A stretch of DNA of 64,000 nucleotides from an uncultured Bacilli bacterium (GCA_934168325.1 CAKPNG010000002.1:1-64000), one strand, 5' to 3'; shown: positions 50,251-59,831, counted from the first letter of the stretch. Notes: generated by a model not told the origin, from the sequence alone. Translations and numbers: made by a program.

Positions 50251-51189
50251 TTACTCTGCTTTACCAGCTGAATTAAAAACATTAATTAATTTATTTTTAA
50301 CAAGTTCTGTTACAGCTTCCATACCAGGTTTAACAAATACTCTAACATCGAATTTTTCTGGATTTTCAACTAATGCTTTTCTCATAGCACCAACATAAGC
50401 AACTCTAATATCAGTACCAACGTTAATCTTGCATACTGCATGTTCACTAGCTTCTTTAAGCATTGCTTCAGGAATTCCAATAGCTTCTGGCATTTTTCCG
50501 CCATATTTATTTAAAATTTCTAAAGATTCATGTGGAACTGAACTTGCTCCATGTAAAACTAATGGGAATCCAGGTAATCTTTGTTCAATTTCTTCTAAAA
50601 TATCAAATCTTAATTGAGGTTTTTGACCAGGCTTAAATTTATAAGCACCATGAGCCGTTCCAATAGCAATAGCTAATGAATCAATACCTGTTTTACTAAC
50701 AAATTCAATAACATCATCTGGATGAGTGAAATGACCATATTTATCATCAACATTAATATCATCTTCAATTCCAGCAATAGCACCAAGTTCACTTTCAACA
50801 ACTACGCCATGAGCATGAGCATATTCGACGACTTCTTTAGTCATTTTAATATTAGTTTCAAAGTCATATGCAGAAGCATCTATCATGACACTTGTGAACC
50901 CTAAATCAACACATTCTTTACATAATTCAACAGATTTTCCGTGATCTAAATGTAATGCAACAGGTACCGTAACTGTCTTCATTGCGAGATCCATTAATCC
51001 TCTTATATATTCTTTTCCTATAAATTGTAATGCTCCACTAGAGATAGCAATAATCACAGGTGATTTTGTTTCTTCCGCAGCTTTAAGTACAGCTTTCATA
51101 ATGTCCATGTTATCGACATTAAAAGCTCCTATAGCATATTTGCCTTCATATGCTTTTTTAAACATTTCTTTAGTTGTTACTAATGGCAT
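50251..51189 (-). CDS. fba: Class II fructose-bisphosphate aldolase (upstream copy)
   Basis: 312 residues from ATG 51189, where AAGGAGG lies correctly upstream; the open frame reaches 51219. Same active-site set: ALHLDHGK, GFTSVMIDAS, ESELGAIAG, IAIGTAHGAYKFKPG, LHGASSVP. Forms a tandem duplicate with the next gene. First gene after the cre-containing divergent region, so probably under CcpA control. Which copy is glycolytic is unclear. Confidence 0.9.
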   Translation of the reverse strand: MPLVTTKEMFKKAYEGKYAIGAFNVDNMDIMKAVLKAAEETKSPVIIAISSGALQFIGKEYIRGLMDLAMKTVTVPVALHLDHGKSVELCKECVDLGFTSVMIDASAYDFETNIKMTKEVVEYAHAHGVVVESELGAIAGIEDDINVDDKYGHFTHPDDVIEFVSKTGIDSLAIAIGTAHGAYKFKPGQKPQLRFDILEEIEQRLPGFPLVLHGASSVPHESLEILNKYGGKMPEAIGIPEAMLKEASEHAVCKINVGTDIRVAYVGAMRKALVENPEKFDVRVFVKPGMEAVTELVKNKLINVFNSAGKAE

Positions 51190-51231
51190 AAAACTCCTCC
51201 TTTTGAAAAAATATTTCATTAATACATTTAA

Positions 51232-51240
51232 ATAATATCA
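51232..51240 (-). promoter_or_regulatory. Extended -10 box of the aldolase operon
   Basis: Minus strand TG-A-TATTAT about 43 bases before the ATG. The cre site lies about 40 bp upstream of it, near the usual -35 to -80 zone. Confidence 0.45.
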
Positions 51241-51277
51241 TTTTTTACCAAAAAATAAATGAAAATTTTTTACAAAG

Positions 51278-51291
51278 TGTAAGCGCTTACA
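51278..51291. promoter_or_regulatory. cre site (CcpA operator), perfect palindrome
   Basis: TGTAAGCGCTTACA fits the catabolite-responsive element consensus TGWAANCGNTNWCA at every position and is fully palindromic. It is centred between the divergent aldolase and ABC-transporter operons, 8 bp upstream of the transporter -35 box, so it could repress one and activate the other. Confidence 0.88.
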
Positions 51292-51299
51292 AAAAAATA

Positions 51300-51328
51300 T
51301 TGTTTCTTAAAAATTTTTGTTGCATAAT
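51300..51328 (+). promoter_or_regulatory. Promoter of the ABC-transporter operon
   Basis: TTGTTT, 17-bp spacer, CATAAT, followed by a leader of about 30 bases with GGGAGG as ribosome site. Confidence 0.65.
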
Positions 51329-51362
51329 AGTAGTGTCAAAAACCACTTAGGGAGGAAATAAA

Positions 51363-52703
51363 ATGAATAAGACAAAAATAATGTGCCTATCTCTTGCTGC
51401 AGTAGCTATGATGTCATTATCAGCATTAGCATCTTGTGGTGGAAATGGTAAAATTCCAACAGCTAAAATTGTTGCTGAAGCTCAACAAATGGATTTAGCA
51501 GATCTTGAAGCAAAGGCTGAAGCCGAAATGAAAGCATCAAACGATACTTTCAAAATCGTCGCTTTAACTTCTACAATGAGTGCTGCTTATAAAGAATTCC
51601 AAAAGAAATATACTTGGTTAACAGATGATAAAGTAAATTGTAATAACAGCTATAAAGATGCTGCTTTATTAACAGCTTTAGAAACAGCAGATAGTAATTA
51701 TTTCGCTGATTTTGCTTTAATTCAAGATGCTAGATCATTAGCAGATTTAATTGAAAGCGGCATTACTCATAATTACGTTCCAAAAGATTGGAAAGAATTA
51801 GGTTTAGCTGAAGAAGATACTTTACCACTTAAAGGTATTCACTTTAATAAAGTATTCTTTGTTAATAATACTTCTAAGTTATATACTGATCATAAATTTA
51901 ATAATGTTTGGCAATTAGCTGGCAAAGCTAGTGATGAAGGTCACTTAGATAACTTCAGCTTCCAAAACCCAGTTACTGAACAAATTAACTTATCATTCTT
52001 ATTAAGTTTAATGTCAGAAAAGAACGCTCCAATGTTAAAAACTGCTTATAAAGATTATTATAAGAAAGATTGGACAGCTAGTAAGGAATACGATAATATC
52101 GGTAAACAATTTGTTTATGAATTAATGGCAAATGTTAAAGTTTGGCATGGTTCTGATGGAACAGCTATGAAATCTACTCAATACCAAGAAGATATCGCTA
52201 AAGAAGAAAAAGAAGGTATTGATCCATTTGTTTATTATGGCGCTTTTGCTAAAATGAAAGATGCTGCTAAGATTGAAACAAAAGTTACTGGTGAAGATGG
52301 TAAAGAAACTACAGTTAAAGGCTTACCAATGAAAACAGTCGGCTGGGACTTAGAATTAAGTGGATTCAATAGTTTCATGTATACTATGTATTCTCAAGTT
52401 GTAAATAACGCAAAACATCCATATACTGCTTGTTTATTCGCAAGATTTGTCGTTACTCCAGATTGTTATAAAGCAATGTGTTACAATAGTTTAACACCTA
52501 ATAGTAAGGGTGAAAAATCCAACATGTATGGTTATTACTATCCATGTACTAATAAAGATGGTGTTGGCTACAACGATTTAGATTGGAGTAGAGATAAATG
52601 GTATCAAAAATCTGTCATGGAAGATTATAACTACTTAAAAGATGTTAAATCATCAACCATTGAAGATTTAAGAACATACGTTAACGGTCTATCTAGTAAA
52701 TAA
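51363..52703 (+). CDS. ABC transporter substrate-binding lipoprotein
   Basis: 446 residues. Lipoprotein signal with lipobox LASC (Cys at about 25), then a periplasmic-binding-type fold. Features such as FKIVALTSTMSAAYKEFQKKYTW and, late, VVTPDCYKAMCYNSLTPNSKG fit iron/polyamine/sugar-type (cluster D/FbpA-like) proteins. It supplies the substrate to the fused permease downstream. A partial terminator after it would give more binding protein than permease. Substrate unknown; the neighbourhood points to a phosphorylated sugar. Confidence 0.82.
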   Translation: MNKTKIMCLSLAAVAMMSLSALASCGGNGKIPTAKIVAEAQQMDLADLEAKAEAEMKASNDTFKIVALTSTMSAAYKEFQKKYTWLTDDKVNCNNSYKDAALLTALETADSNYFADFALIQDARSLADLIESGITHNYVPKDWKELGLAEEDTLPLKGIHFNKVFFVNNTSKLYTDHKFNNVWQLAGKASDEGHLDNFSFQNPVTEQINLSFLLSLMSEKNAPMLKTAYKDYYKKDWTASKEYDNIGKQFVYELMANVKVWHGSDGTAMKSTQYQEDIAKEEKEGIDPFVYYGAFAKMKDAAKIETKVTGEDGKETTVKGLPMKTVGWDLELSGFNSFMYTMYSQVVNNAKHPYTACLFARFVVTPDCYKAMCYNSLTPNSKGEKSNMYGYYYPCTNKDGVGYNDLDWSRDKWYQKSVMEDYNYLKDVKSSTIEDLRTYVNGLSSK

Positions 52704-52724
52704 TTTAAATAATAAATTAAAACT

Positions 52725-52755
52725 GGAGGGAGAGTTATTCTCCCTCCTTGTTTTT
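52725..52755 (+). terminator. Intra-operon attenuating terminator
   Basis: GGAGGGAGA and TCTCCCTCC with a five-base loop, then TTGTTTTT. It lies between the binding-protein and permease genes, the classic place for a read-through terminator that sets their ratio. Confidence 0.85.
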
Positions 52756-52765
52756 GGAGGTATCA

Positions 52766-54730
52766 ATGATTCAAAAAATGAAGTCATCATGGTCTAACTT
52801 TATTGATAACACTAAAGATAGATTCAATCGATTTGTAAATTATTTTAAAACTTTTACTTGGAAGAAGTTTTGGAATAATCTAAAAACCTATTTTTCAAAT
52901 CCTGCCAACATCATTGTTATTTTATTTGCAATTATTTTAATTGCTGGTGTTGTTTACCCTCTTATTAGATTAATTTTAGATTCATTTACAGTTCAAACTT
53001 TAAAAGAAGCTAAATCTATAAATGAAAACTGGAATTTATCTTTAAAGAAAGGTGATTTAACTTGGGCATTATGGCCACAAGTTCTTTTTAATCCAAGAAA
53101 TATGCAAATTTCGGTCACTAATTTCTGGAAACCACTTGGTTTATCAACGTTAATGGCCTTATTAGCTTGTTTTATTGCTGTTGTTGGAGGAGGTATTTTG
53201 GCCTTCTTTATTACAAGAACTAACTTACCTTGTAAAAAATATATCTCAACAGTATTTATTTTCCCTTACATTATGCCTTCTTGGTCTATTGCAATGTTCT
53301 GGGAAAATTTCTTTAAAAATAGTGCTTTATCTGCTTGTAACTTCCAAACCGGAATGTTAGAAGCTATTACAGGACTTCAAGCACCTGTTAATTTTGTTTA
53401 TGGTTTAGTACCTTGTGCATTAGTTTTAGGTATTCACTATGCTCCTTTTGCTTATATTTTAATTGGTGGTATTTTAAGAAATATGGATGCAAACTTAGAA
53501 GAAGCTGCAACTATTTTAAAATCTACTAGATTAAAAACTATTTGGAGAATTACTTTACCTATCGTAGCTCCTGCTCTTATTTCTACAATTTTACTTGTTT
53601 TCTCAAGTTCAATTTCTAGTTATACAGTTCCTGCATTCTTAAATAAAAACAATTCATTTAACGCAATTTCTATTCAAATGAGAAGTTTATTAATGCTTGG
53701 TGATACTAAAGGTCAAGGTTACGTTATTGCTGTTGTTCTTCTTTTATTTAGTATTATTATTCTTACAATTAATAATAAATTTACAAGTTCAAGAAAGAGC
53801 TTTACTACCGTTAGTGGTAAATCAGGACAAATTAGTAAAATTCAACTTGGTAAAGGTAAAAATAAATGGGTCAAATGGGTCATTGCTGTATTAATTATCA
53901 TTGTTGTTAGTTTCTTTGCAGTTTTCCCTTTAATTTCATTTGCTTTAGAAAGTTTAGAAGAAATTCCTGGAGATCTTACTACATTAACTTTCAAATATTG
54001 GATTACAAATACTGATTTAGACTTAAGAATTAGTAATCAAGGTCAATCCTCTAAAGGTATTTTCTTAAATACAACTATTTGGAGTTCTTTAGGTAGATCG
54101 TTTATAGTTGCTGCTTGCGTATCTTTAATTGCTGGTACATTTGGTATATTAATTGGTTATGGTGTAGCTAAAAAACGTTATAGTAAATTAGCTAAATTCG
54201 TTTCTAATTGTGCTTTCTTACCTTATTTAATTCCAGCTCTTAGCTTTGGTGCTGTCTTCTTCTCATTATCTTACACTCCTGGATTCCAATGGATGAATTA
54301 TAATGCTGCTGGAGAAACTGCCGCTGTTATTGCTTGTATACTTTGTGGTGGTATTAAATTCTTACCATTTGCAAGTCGTAGTGGAACTAACGCTATGCTT
54401 CAACTTAGTGGTGAAATCGAAGAAGCTGCTATTATTGTTAATGTTCCTTGGTGGAAGAGAATGACCAAAGTTATTTTCCCAATTCAAAAATCAAGCTTCA
54501 TATCTTGTTATTTATTACCATTTATTTCAGGTATGAGAGAATTAACATTATTCACGTTACTTACTAGTAGTTTCACTTTAATTACTAATACATTACAATA
54601 TTTTGAATTATACGGATTAAATCAATTAAGTAACGCTATTAACTTATTAATCGTTTTATTTGTTATTTTAGTAAATCTTTTAGTTAATAAATTAACTGGC
54701 GCATCAATTGATAAAGGAATAGGAGGCTAA
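52766..54730 (+). CDS. Fused ABC transporter permease (two MetI-like domains)
   Basis: 654 residues from ATG 52766, which has GGAGG five bases upstream; the TTG at 52748 lies in the terminator stem. About 12 transmembrane segments in two homologous halves, each ending in an EAA loop: EEAATILKSTRLKTIWRITLP in the first and EEAAIIVNVPWWKRMTKVIFP in the second. Such fused permeases are found in FbpB (iron), AfuB (hexose phosphates) and 2-aminoethylphosphonate systems. The ATPase start follows after four bases. Confidence 0.9.
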   Translation: MIQKMKSSWSNFIDNTKDRFNRFVNYFKTFTWKKFWNNLKTYFSNPANIIVILFAIILIAGVVYPLIRLILDSFTVQTLKEAKSINENWNLSLKKGDLTWALWPQVLFNPRNMQISVTNFWKPLGLSTLMALLACFIAVVGGGILAFFITRTNLPCKKYISTVFIFPYIMPSWSIAMFWENFFKNSALSACNFQTGMLEAITGLQAPVNFVYGLVPCALVLGIHYAPFAYILIGGILRNMDANLEEAATILKSTRLKTIWRITLPIVAPALISTILLVFSSSISSYTVPAFLNKNNSFNAISIQMRSLLMLGDTKGQGYVIAVVLLLFSIIILTINNKFTSSRKSFTTVSGKSGQISKIQLGKGKNKWVKWVIAVLIIIVVSFFAVFPLISFALESLEEIPGDLTTLTFKYWITNTDLDLRISNQGQSSKGIFLNTTIWSSLGRSFIVAACVSLIAGTFGILIGYGVAKKRYSKLAKFVSNCAFLPYLIPALSFGAVFFSLSYTPGFQWMNYNAAGETAAVIACILCGGIKFLPFASRSGTNAMLQLSGEIEEAAIIVNVPWWKRMTKVIFPIQKSSFISCYLLPFISGMRELTLFTLLTSSFTLITNTLQYFELYGLNQLSNAINLLIVLFVILVNLLVNKLTGASIDKGIGG

Positions 54731-54734
54731 AAAT

Positions 54735-55865
54735 ATGCCAAGAATAGAATTAATAAATGTTACAAAAAGATGGGGTAAAACTGTCGCTGTTGATAACTTA
54801 AATATGGTAATTGAAGATCGTGATTTTATCACTCTTCTTGGACCTAGTGGATGTGGTAAAACTACCACTTTAAGAATGATTGCAGGACTTGAAACTCCTA
54901 CTACTGGAAAAATTATTATTGGTGATAAAGTAGTTTTTGATAGTGAAAATGGTATTAATATTTCACCTGCTAAGCGTGATATTGGATTCCTTTTCCAAAA
55001 CTATGCTTTATGGCCACATATGACAGTTTATAAAAATATTGCTTTCGGATTAGAAAATTTAAAATGGAAGAAAGAAGATATTAAAAATCGTGTCGCTGAA
55101 GTTATGAAGACTCTTAAAATTGAAGAGTATGCTGATAGATATCCAAGTGAACTTAGTGGTGGTCAACAACAACGTGTTGCTATTGCTAGAACTCTTGCTC
55201 CTTCTCCTAAAGTTTTATTCATGGACGAACCTTTAAGTAACCTTGATGCTAAACTTAGAGGTGAAATGAGAACTGAGTTAAAACGTTTACATAGTGATAC
55301 TAATTCAACTTTCGTTTACGTTACTCATGATCAATTAGAAGCTATGACTTTAGCTACTAAGATTTGTTTAATTAATAATGGTGTTTTACAACAATATGAA
55401 CCTCCATTAAAGGTTTATAGTACACCTAATAACTTATTTGTTGCTGATTTCGTTGGTAATCCTACCATGAACTTTATTCCAGCTACAATTACTAAAGTTG
55501 AGCCTAAGACATTTGCTGTTAATTTCTTTGGAGTTAATGCTACATTTAAATCAGAAGAAGATTTTGAATTACCTAATACTGATGAAAATAATGTAGAGAA
55601 TGTTGTTATAGGTATTAGACCTGAGTTCTTAAAAATATCTGAAAATGGTAAAATTACAGGTACAGCTTATTCTACTTTACCTTCAGGTATGGAAACTGTT
55701 GTTAAAATCAATTTAAATGGTGATATTTTATCTGCTGTTCAATTTGGTTTAATCGACTACGCAACTGACGCTGTTATCAATTTTGATGTTACTGGTAAAC
55801 ATATTTTAATTTTTGATCAAACTAGTACAAATAGACTCGGAATTGGAGAACTTATAGTTAAATAG
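54735..55865 (+). CDS. ABC transporter ATP-binding protein (AfuC/FbpC/PotA-type)
   Basis: 376 residues. Walker A GPSGCGKTT, Q-loop FLFQNYALWPHM, signature LSGGQQQRVAIAR, Walker B VLFMDEPLSNLD, H-loop YVTHDQ. A C-terminal TOBE-like domain (about 240-376) is typical for the CUT1/FbpC/PotA group and can carry regulatory ligands. Powers the fused permease upstream. Confidence 0.94.
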   Translation: MPRIELINVTKRWGKTVAVDNLNMVIEDRDFITLLGPSGCGKTTTLRMIAGLETPTTGKIIIGDKVVFDSENGINISPAKRDIGFLFQNYALWPHMTVYKNIAFGLENLKWKKEDIKNRVAEVMKTLKIEEYADRYPSELSGGQQQRVAIARTLAPSPKVLFMDEPLSNLDAKLRGEMRTELKRLHSDTNSTFVYVTHDQLEAMTLATKICLINNGVLQQYEPPLKVYSTPNNLFVADFVGNPTMNFIPATITKVEPKTFAVNFFGVNATFKSEEDFELPNTDENNVENVVIGIRPEFLKISENGKITGTAYSTLPSGMETVVKINLNGDILSAVQFGLIDYATDAVINFDVTGKHILIFDQTSTNRLGIGELIVK

Positions 55866-55872
55866 TTAGTTT

Positions 55873-56799
55873 ATGAAAGATCTAGCTTCTTCTACTATTA
55901 ATAATAGCGAAAACAATGATACAAAGTATTCTTTACCTAAGCCTTTACTTTTTAAAAGAATGCTTGCTGGTTTATTAGATTTATTATTTTTTGTTATCTT
56001 ATTTATAGGGCTTGAAGCTGGATCTTTTTTTACTGTTTTTAAATCATTAGGATATCAAGATATGATTTATAATGTACAAAAGCTACATGCTGATTGTGCT
56101 TTATATGTATTAAAAGAAAATGAAGGTTATAAATCATATCTTGATATATATAACGAGGACCTAACTCCCGAAGAGAATTTAGATGTACCAATTACTAAAT
56201 ATTATACATTTGATTCTAGAGCAATTAGTGATAATAAATTAATTGAATATAATAATATTAAATTATCTTCTGGATATTATGAATTAGATGAAACCACTAA
56301 TCAAATAGTTAGAAAATCTACTACTTCTAATATTGTTGCTAAGGAATTTTTAACAACTGAGTTTAAAAAAGCTATAAATTATTTTGAAAATAGTCCTCAA
56401 TATATTCATGATGTAAATACTTCACATAATATAATGTTATATGGTTCTCTTATTATATTAATAATAAGTTCGTTAATAATTTATTTATTACCTACTTTAT
56501 TTTTATATCATGTTACATTTGGTCAAATGATATTTAAAATGGGTTTAGCTAATTCTGATACTAATAAATTAGCAGGTTATAAAGAAGTATTTATTAGATT
56601 TTTAGTATTTACTTTAATTAATATTCTTTGTCCATTTTTATTATTTCTTAAAATAAAATATATCTTTTTTATACCAATATTGATTACTACTTTTATGATG
56701 ACTTGGATGAAAAATAATTTAACAATTCATGATTATATATCACATACTTATATAGTAGAAAAATACACTCTTCATAAGGAAAATAAAAATGAAGAGTAA
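55873..56799 (+). CDS. RDD-family membrane protein
   Basis: 308 residues. KRMLAGLLDLLFFVILF near the N-terminus carries the conserved Arg and Asp of the RDD family and LTIHDYISHTYIVEK near the end the second Asp motif. Three to four transmembrane segments with an unusually large extracytoplasmic loop between TM1 and TM2 (about residues 55-185). No Shine-Dalgarno; probably read by reinitiation from the ATPase seven bases upstream. Role unknown. Confidence 0.7.
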   Translation: MKDLASSTINNSENNDTKYSLPKPLLFKRMLAGLLDLLFFVILFIGLEAGSFFTVFKSLGYQDMIYNVQKLHADCALYVLKENEGYKSYLDIYNEDLTPEENLDVPITKYYTFDSRAISDNKLIEYNNIKLSSGYYELDETTNQIVRKSTTSNIVAKEFLTTEFKKAINYFENSPQYIHDVNTSHNIMLYGSLIILIISSLIIYLLPTLFLYHVTFGQMIFKMGLANSDTNKLAGYKEVFIRFLVFTLINILCPFLLFLKIKYIFFIPILITTFMMTWMKNNLTIHDYISHTYIVEKYTLHKENKNEE

Positions 56800-57556
56800 T
56801 AATACAAGTCAGTTTTTAGATTTCAAAACTGTAAAAAATATCCGAGATCTAGGGGGTATTCGAACTAAAAACGGTAGTTTTATAAAATATAAATGTCTTT
56901 TAAGAAGTGCTGATTTAAGTAATTTATCTATTGAAGAATTAAATAGATTAAAGACTGAATATAACTTAAAGACAGTTATTGATTTTAGAAGTAGCCATTC
57001 TTATTTTAAGAAAAAAGATAAGCTTGATGAAAGTATAACTTTTAAGCATTATTTTGTTTTAGATTATTTAGAAAAGAATCAATTTACAACGGATTTTGGT
57101 TATCCTTATGATAGATTCTTTATGAAAATTTATGAAGATTTTGCTACTAAAAAGAAATCTTTTAAAGCTTATAGAGGTTTCTTTGATTACTTATTAGCTA
57201 ATGATGATGGTGCTATTTTATGGCACTGCACCAGTGGAAAAGACCGTACTGGAATAGCGACTATTTTATTATTAAAAATATTAGGTTGTGATGATGAAAC
57301 TTTATATGCCGAGCATGAAAAAACAAATGAATTTGCAATCACAGAGTTAAATAATTACTTAAATTCTCACCCTAATACAAATGTCATTGAAAGAAATTAT
57401 AGAGAATGCCAATTTATAGCAAAAAGAGCATTTCTTGAACATTTCTTTGATGTAGTAAATAAAAAATATGGTGGACTAGATAACTTTATATCTAATACAA
57501 TAGGAGTTACAGATAAAGAAAGAAATATCTTAAAGAAAAGATATTTATCTAAATAA
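56789..57556 (+). CDS. Tyrosine phosphatase-like protein (Y_phosphatase3)
   Basis: 255 residues. N-terminal NIRDLGGIRTKNG and LRSADLSNL are the family opening; catalytic P-loop HCTSGKDRTG at 146-155 with Cys147 and Arg153. Members dephosphorylate phosphotyrosine or phosphoinositides, and some act on small phosphate esters. It overlaps the RDD gene by 11 bases. Its presence in a sugar-phosphate-like operon suggests a small-molecule substrate, which is inference. Confidence 0.88.
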   Translation: MKSNNTSQFLDFKTVKNIRDLGGIRTKNGSFIKYKCLLRSADLSNLSIEELNRLKTEYNLKTVIDFRSSHSYFKKKDKLDESITFKHYFVLDYLEKNQFTTDFGYPYDRFFMKIYEDFATKKKSFKAYRGFFDYLLANDDGAILWHCTSGKDRTGIATILLLKILGCDDETLYAEHEKTNEFAITELNNYLNSHPNTNVIERNYRECQFIAKRAFLEHFFDVVNKKYGGLDNFISNTIGVTDKERNILKKRYLSK

Positions 57557-57573
57557 TAGGGAGATATATCTAT

Positions 57574-58413
57574 ATGGATAATTGCATAATAAGAATCAAT
57601 GAAACAATGGATACATTGTCAAAGCAAGAACAAAAAGTTGCAAATTATGTTTTAAAGCATACATTTGAAACTGCAGAAATGACAGTTGCAGAATTATCAA
57701 AGAAATGTAAATGTTCTACTGCTACTATTATGAGATTTTGTTACGCTTTAAAATATGATGGATATAGAGATTTTATTAAAGCTTTATATAGCGATGTTGC
57801 TAATAATTTAAAAAGTGAAGAAAGAATTTATGATATAGATAATGATAATATCTCTAATATGTCTGTTAGTTCTACTATCTATACTATATGTAAATTAAAT
57901 ATCGAATCTTTAAATAATACACTTAAAATATTAAATGCTGATGAAATTGAAAAAGCTATTAATCTTATTGATAAAGCTAATAAAATAGGTATATTTTCTT
58001 TAAGTGGATCTGCTGTTGTTGGTGATGATGCAATGTTTAAATTCCAAAGATTAGCAATTAATACTCAAGCTTATAAAGATGCTCACTCTCAAATATTAGC
58101 AGCTAGTATTATGACTAGTAAAGATGTAGCTCTTATTATTTCTTATACTGGTGAAACTATTGAATTAATTGAAGTTGCTAATATGCTTAAAGAAAGAAAT
58201 GTTCCTATTATTGCTATTTCTAAATATGGTGATAATCCTTTATCTAAAGTTGCTTCTATAAATCTTCACCATTCTTCAATTGGAAAAGGATTAAGAACTT
58301 ATTCAACTAGATCAAGAATAGTTCAACAAAATATTATTGATATATTATTTGTTGGCTTATCTCAAATAAGAAAAGATAAATTAAAATTATATTATAAATT
58401 ATTTAGTAAATAG
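57574..58413 (+). CDS. RpiR-family transcriptional regulator (HTH-SIS)
   Basis: 279 residues. N-terminal helix-turn-helix (about 1-75: KQEQKVANYVLKH, TVAELSKKCKCSTATIMRFCYALKYDGYRDF) and a C-terminal SIS sugar-phosphate-binding domain (about 125-260: KIGIFSLSGSAVVGDDAMFKFQRLA, LIISYTGETIELIEVA). RpiR regulators sense phosphosugars and usually control adjacent transport and catabolic genes. GGGAG precedes the ATG. Last gene of the transporter operon. Confidence 0.92.
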   Translation: MDNCIIRINETMDTLSKQEQKVANYVLKHTFETAEMTVAELSKKCKCSTATIMRFCYALKYDGYRDFIKALYSDVANNLKSEERIYDIDNDNISNMSVSSTIYTICKLNIESLNNTLKILNADEIEKAINLIDKANKIGIFSLSGSAVVGDDAMFKFQRLAINTQAYKDAHSQILAASIMTSKDVALIISYTGETIELIEVANMLKERNVPIIAISKYGDNPLSKVASINLHHSSIGKGLRTYSTRSRIVQQNIIDILFVGLSQIRKDKLKLYYKLFSK

Positions 58414-58426
58414 ATTATAAAAGATT

Positions 58427-58453
58427 AAATCATGACTAATTGTCGTGATTTTT
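58427..58453 (+). terminator. Terminator of the ABC-transporter operon
   Basis: AAATCATGAC and GTCGTGATTT with one G-U-type mismatch and a five-base loop, followed by T residues; 14 bases after the rpiR stop. Confidence 0.75.
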
Positions 58454-58476
58454 ACTTATTCTTCTTGATTAAATAT

Positions 58477-59706
58477 TTATGATAATAACCAATCAATTAT
58501 ATTTATAGATTTAATACCATCATAAGAATTAATAAAATTCCTATCTAATGATAATACTATTTTTTCATAATTATCTTTAATCATTAAAAGTGGTTTTAAC
58601 TCACGTTTTCTAGTTTCTAAAGATAACATAGTTTCTGTAACTTGAATATATATTTTTTCATTAGGTTTTTCAGCAATGAAATCAATTTCTACTTCGCCTA
58701 TTTTTCCAATATAAACTCGATAATCCCTTCTAAGTAACTCTAAAAATACAATATTTTCTAAAATATGTCCACGATCAGCATCTCTATATCCTAACAACAT
58801 ATTACGAAAACCAATATCAATAATATAATTTTTTTCTAATGTTTTAAGTAATTGTTTTCCTTTAATATCATATCTACCAACAGCATAAAAAACGAAAGCA
58901 TTATGTAACATTTGTATGTATTTATCGACAGTTTTACCTGCCATTTTCTTTTCTTTTTTATCACTAATATCACCTTCATAAGTTAAGGTATTTCCTATAT
59001 TATTTGGAGAAGTAATACTTCCTATATTTGAACAAAGAAATAATACAACCTTATGTAATATTGATTGATCTATTTGGTTATTTCTTTGCATAATATCTTT
59101 TAAAACTACAGTTGAATATATTCCTTCAAGAGCTTGATTACATCTATTTTCATTAAATTTATATTCTTTTAAAATAGGCATTCCTCCAAATTGTAAATAC
59201 CTTTGAAATTTATCTTCAATAGTCATAGGATTATCAAAATTATAAAAATTTAAAAATTCTTTAAAAGATAATGGTAAGATGCGTATTTCTACATATCTTC
59301 CAGATAAAAGTGTAGAAAATTCTGTAGATAATAAATACGCATTTGATCCTGTTATATAAATATCAACATCAAAATCAAGTCTAAAAGACTCTATAGCTTT
59401 TTCCCAATGTTCTATAACTTGTAGTTCATCAAATAATAAATAAGTTTTACCTTTATTTGTAATCAAATTACTTACGTAATCATAAAATTCTATATAATTA
59501 GAAATATTACGATAACGAAGTGATTCTAAATTCATGTGAATTATATTTTCTTCCAAAACTTTATTTTCTAAAAGATATTGATGAAATAAATCTAATAAAG
59601 AAGATTTTCCACATCTACGAATTCCAGTAATTATTTTTACTAAATCAACATCTTTATTTTCAATAAGTTGTTTTAAATATTCAGGTCGATTTATTAACTT
59701 ATTCAT
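58477..59706 (-). CDS. AAA ATPase with DUF4143 domain
   Basis: 409 residues. N-terminal AAA_14 domain: Walker A GIRRCGKSS, Walker B LLFDELQ, sensor ITGSNAYLLS, and LPLSFKEFLNFY. The C-terminal DUF4143 has a winged-helix part and a PD-(D/E)XK-like strand set ending VEIDFIAEKPNEKIYIQVTETM. These proteins are widespread in gut bacteria, often in many copies; function unknown. GGGAG is the ribosome site. A pair of palindromic repeats lies upstream. Confidence 0.88.
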   Translation of the reverse strand: MNKLINRPEYLKQLIENKDVDLVKIITGIRRCGKSSLLDLFHQYLLENKVLEENIIHMNLESLRYRNISNYIEFYDYVSNLITNKGKTYLLFDELQVIEHWEKAIESFRLDFDVDIYITGSNAYLLSTEFSTLLSGRYVEIRILPLSFKEFLNFYNFDNPMTIEDKFQRYLQFGGMPILKEYKFNENRCNQALEGIYSTVVLKDIMQRNNQIDQSILHKVVLFLCSNIGSITSPNNIGNTLTYEGDISDKKEKKMAGKTVDKYIQMLHNAFVFYAVGRYDIKGKQLLKTLEKNYIIDIGFRNMLLGYRDADRGHILENIVFLELLRRDYRVYIGKIGEVEIDFIAEKPNEKIYIQVTETMLSLETRKRELKPLLMIKDNYEKIVLSLDRNFINSYDGIKSINIIDWLLS

Positions 59707-59765
59707 ACTTATTTAACTCCCATTAAATTAATTTAAATATATATTTAAATCTATTAAAAGTCAAT

Positions 59766-59831
59766 AGTTTCTAACTTTAAAGTCCAAAACTCTCTAAAAT
59801 TATAAAGTTTCTAACTTCAAAGTCTGAAACT
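59766..59831. repeat. Two imperfect 26-bp palindromic repeats, 40 bp apart
   Basis: Copies at 59766-59791 and 59806-59831 match at 23 of 26 positions. Each has the form AGTTTCTAACTT-n-AAGTC-nn-AAACT, an imperfect dyad. The 40-bp period is four helical turns, as expected for cooperative operators in front of the DUF4143 gene. They may also fold as hairpins. Confidence 0.5.
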
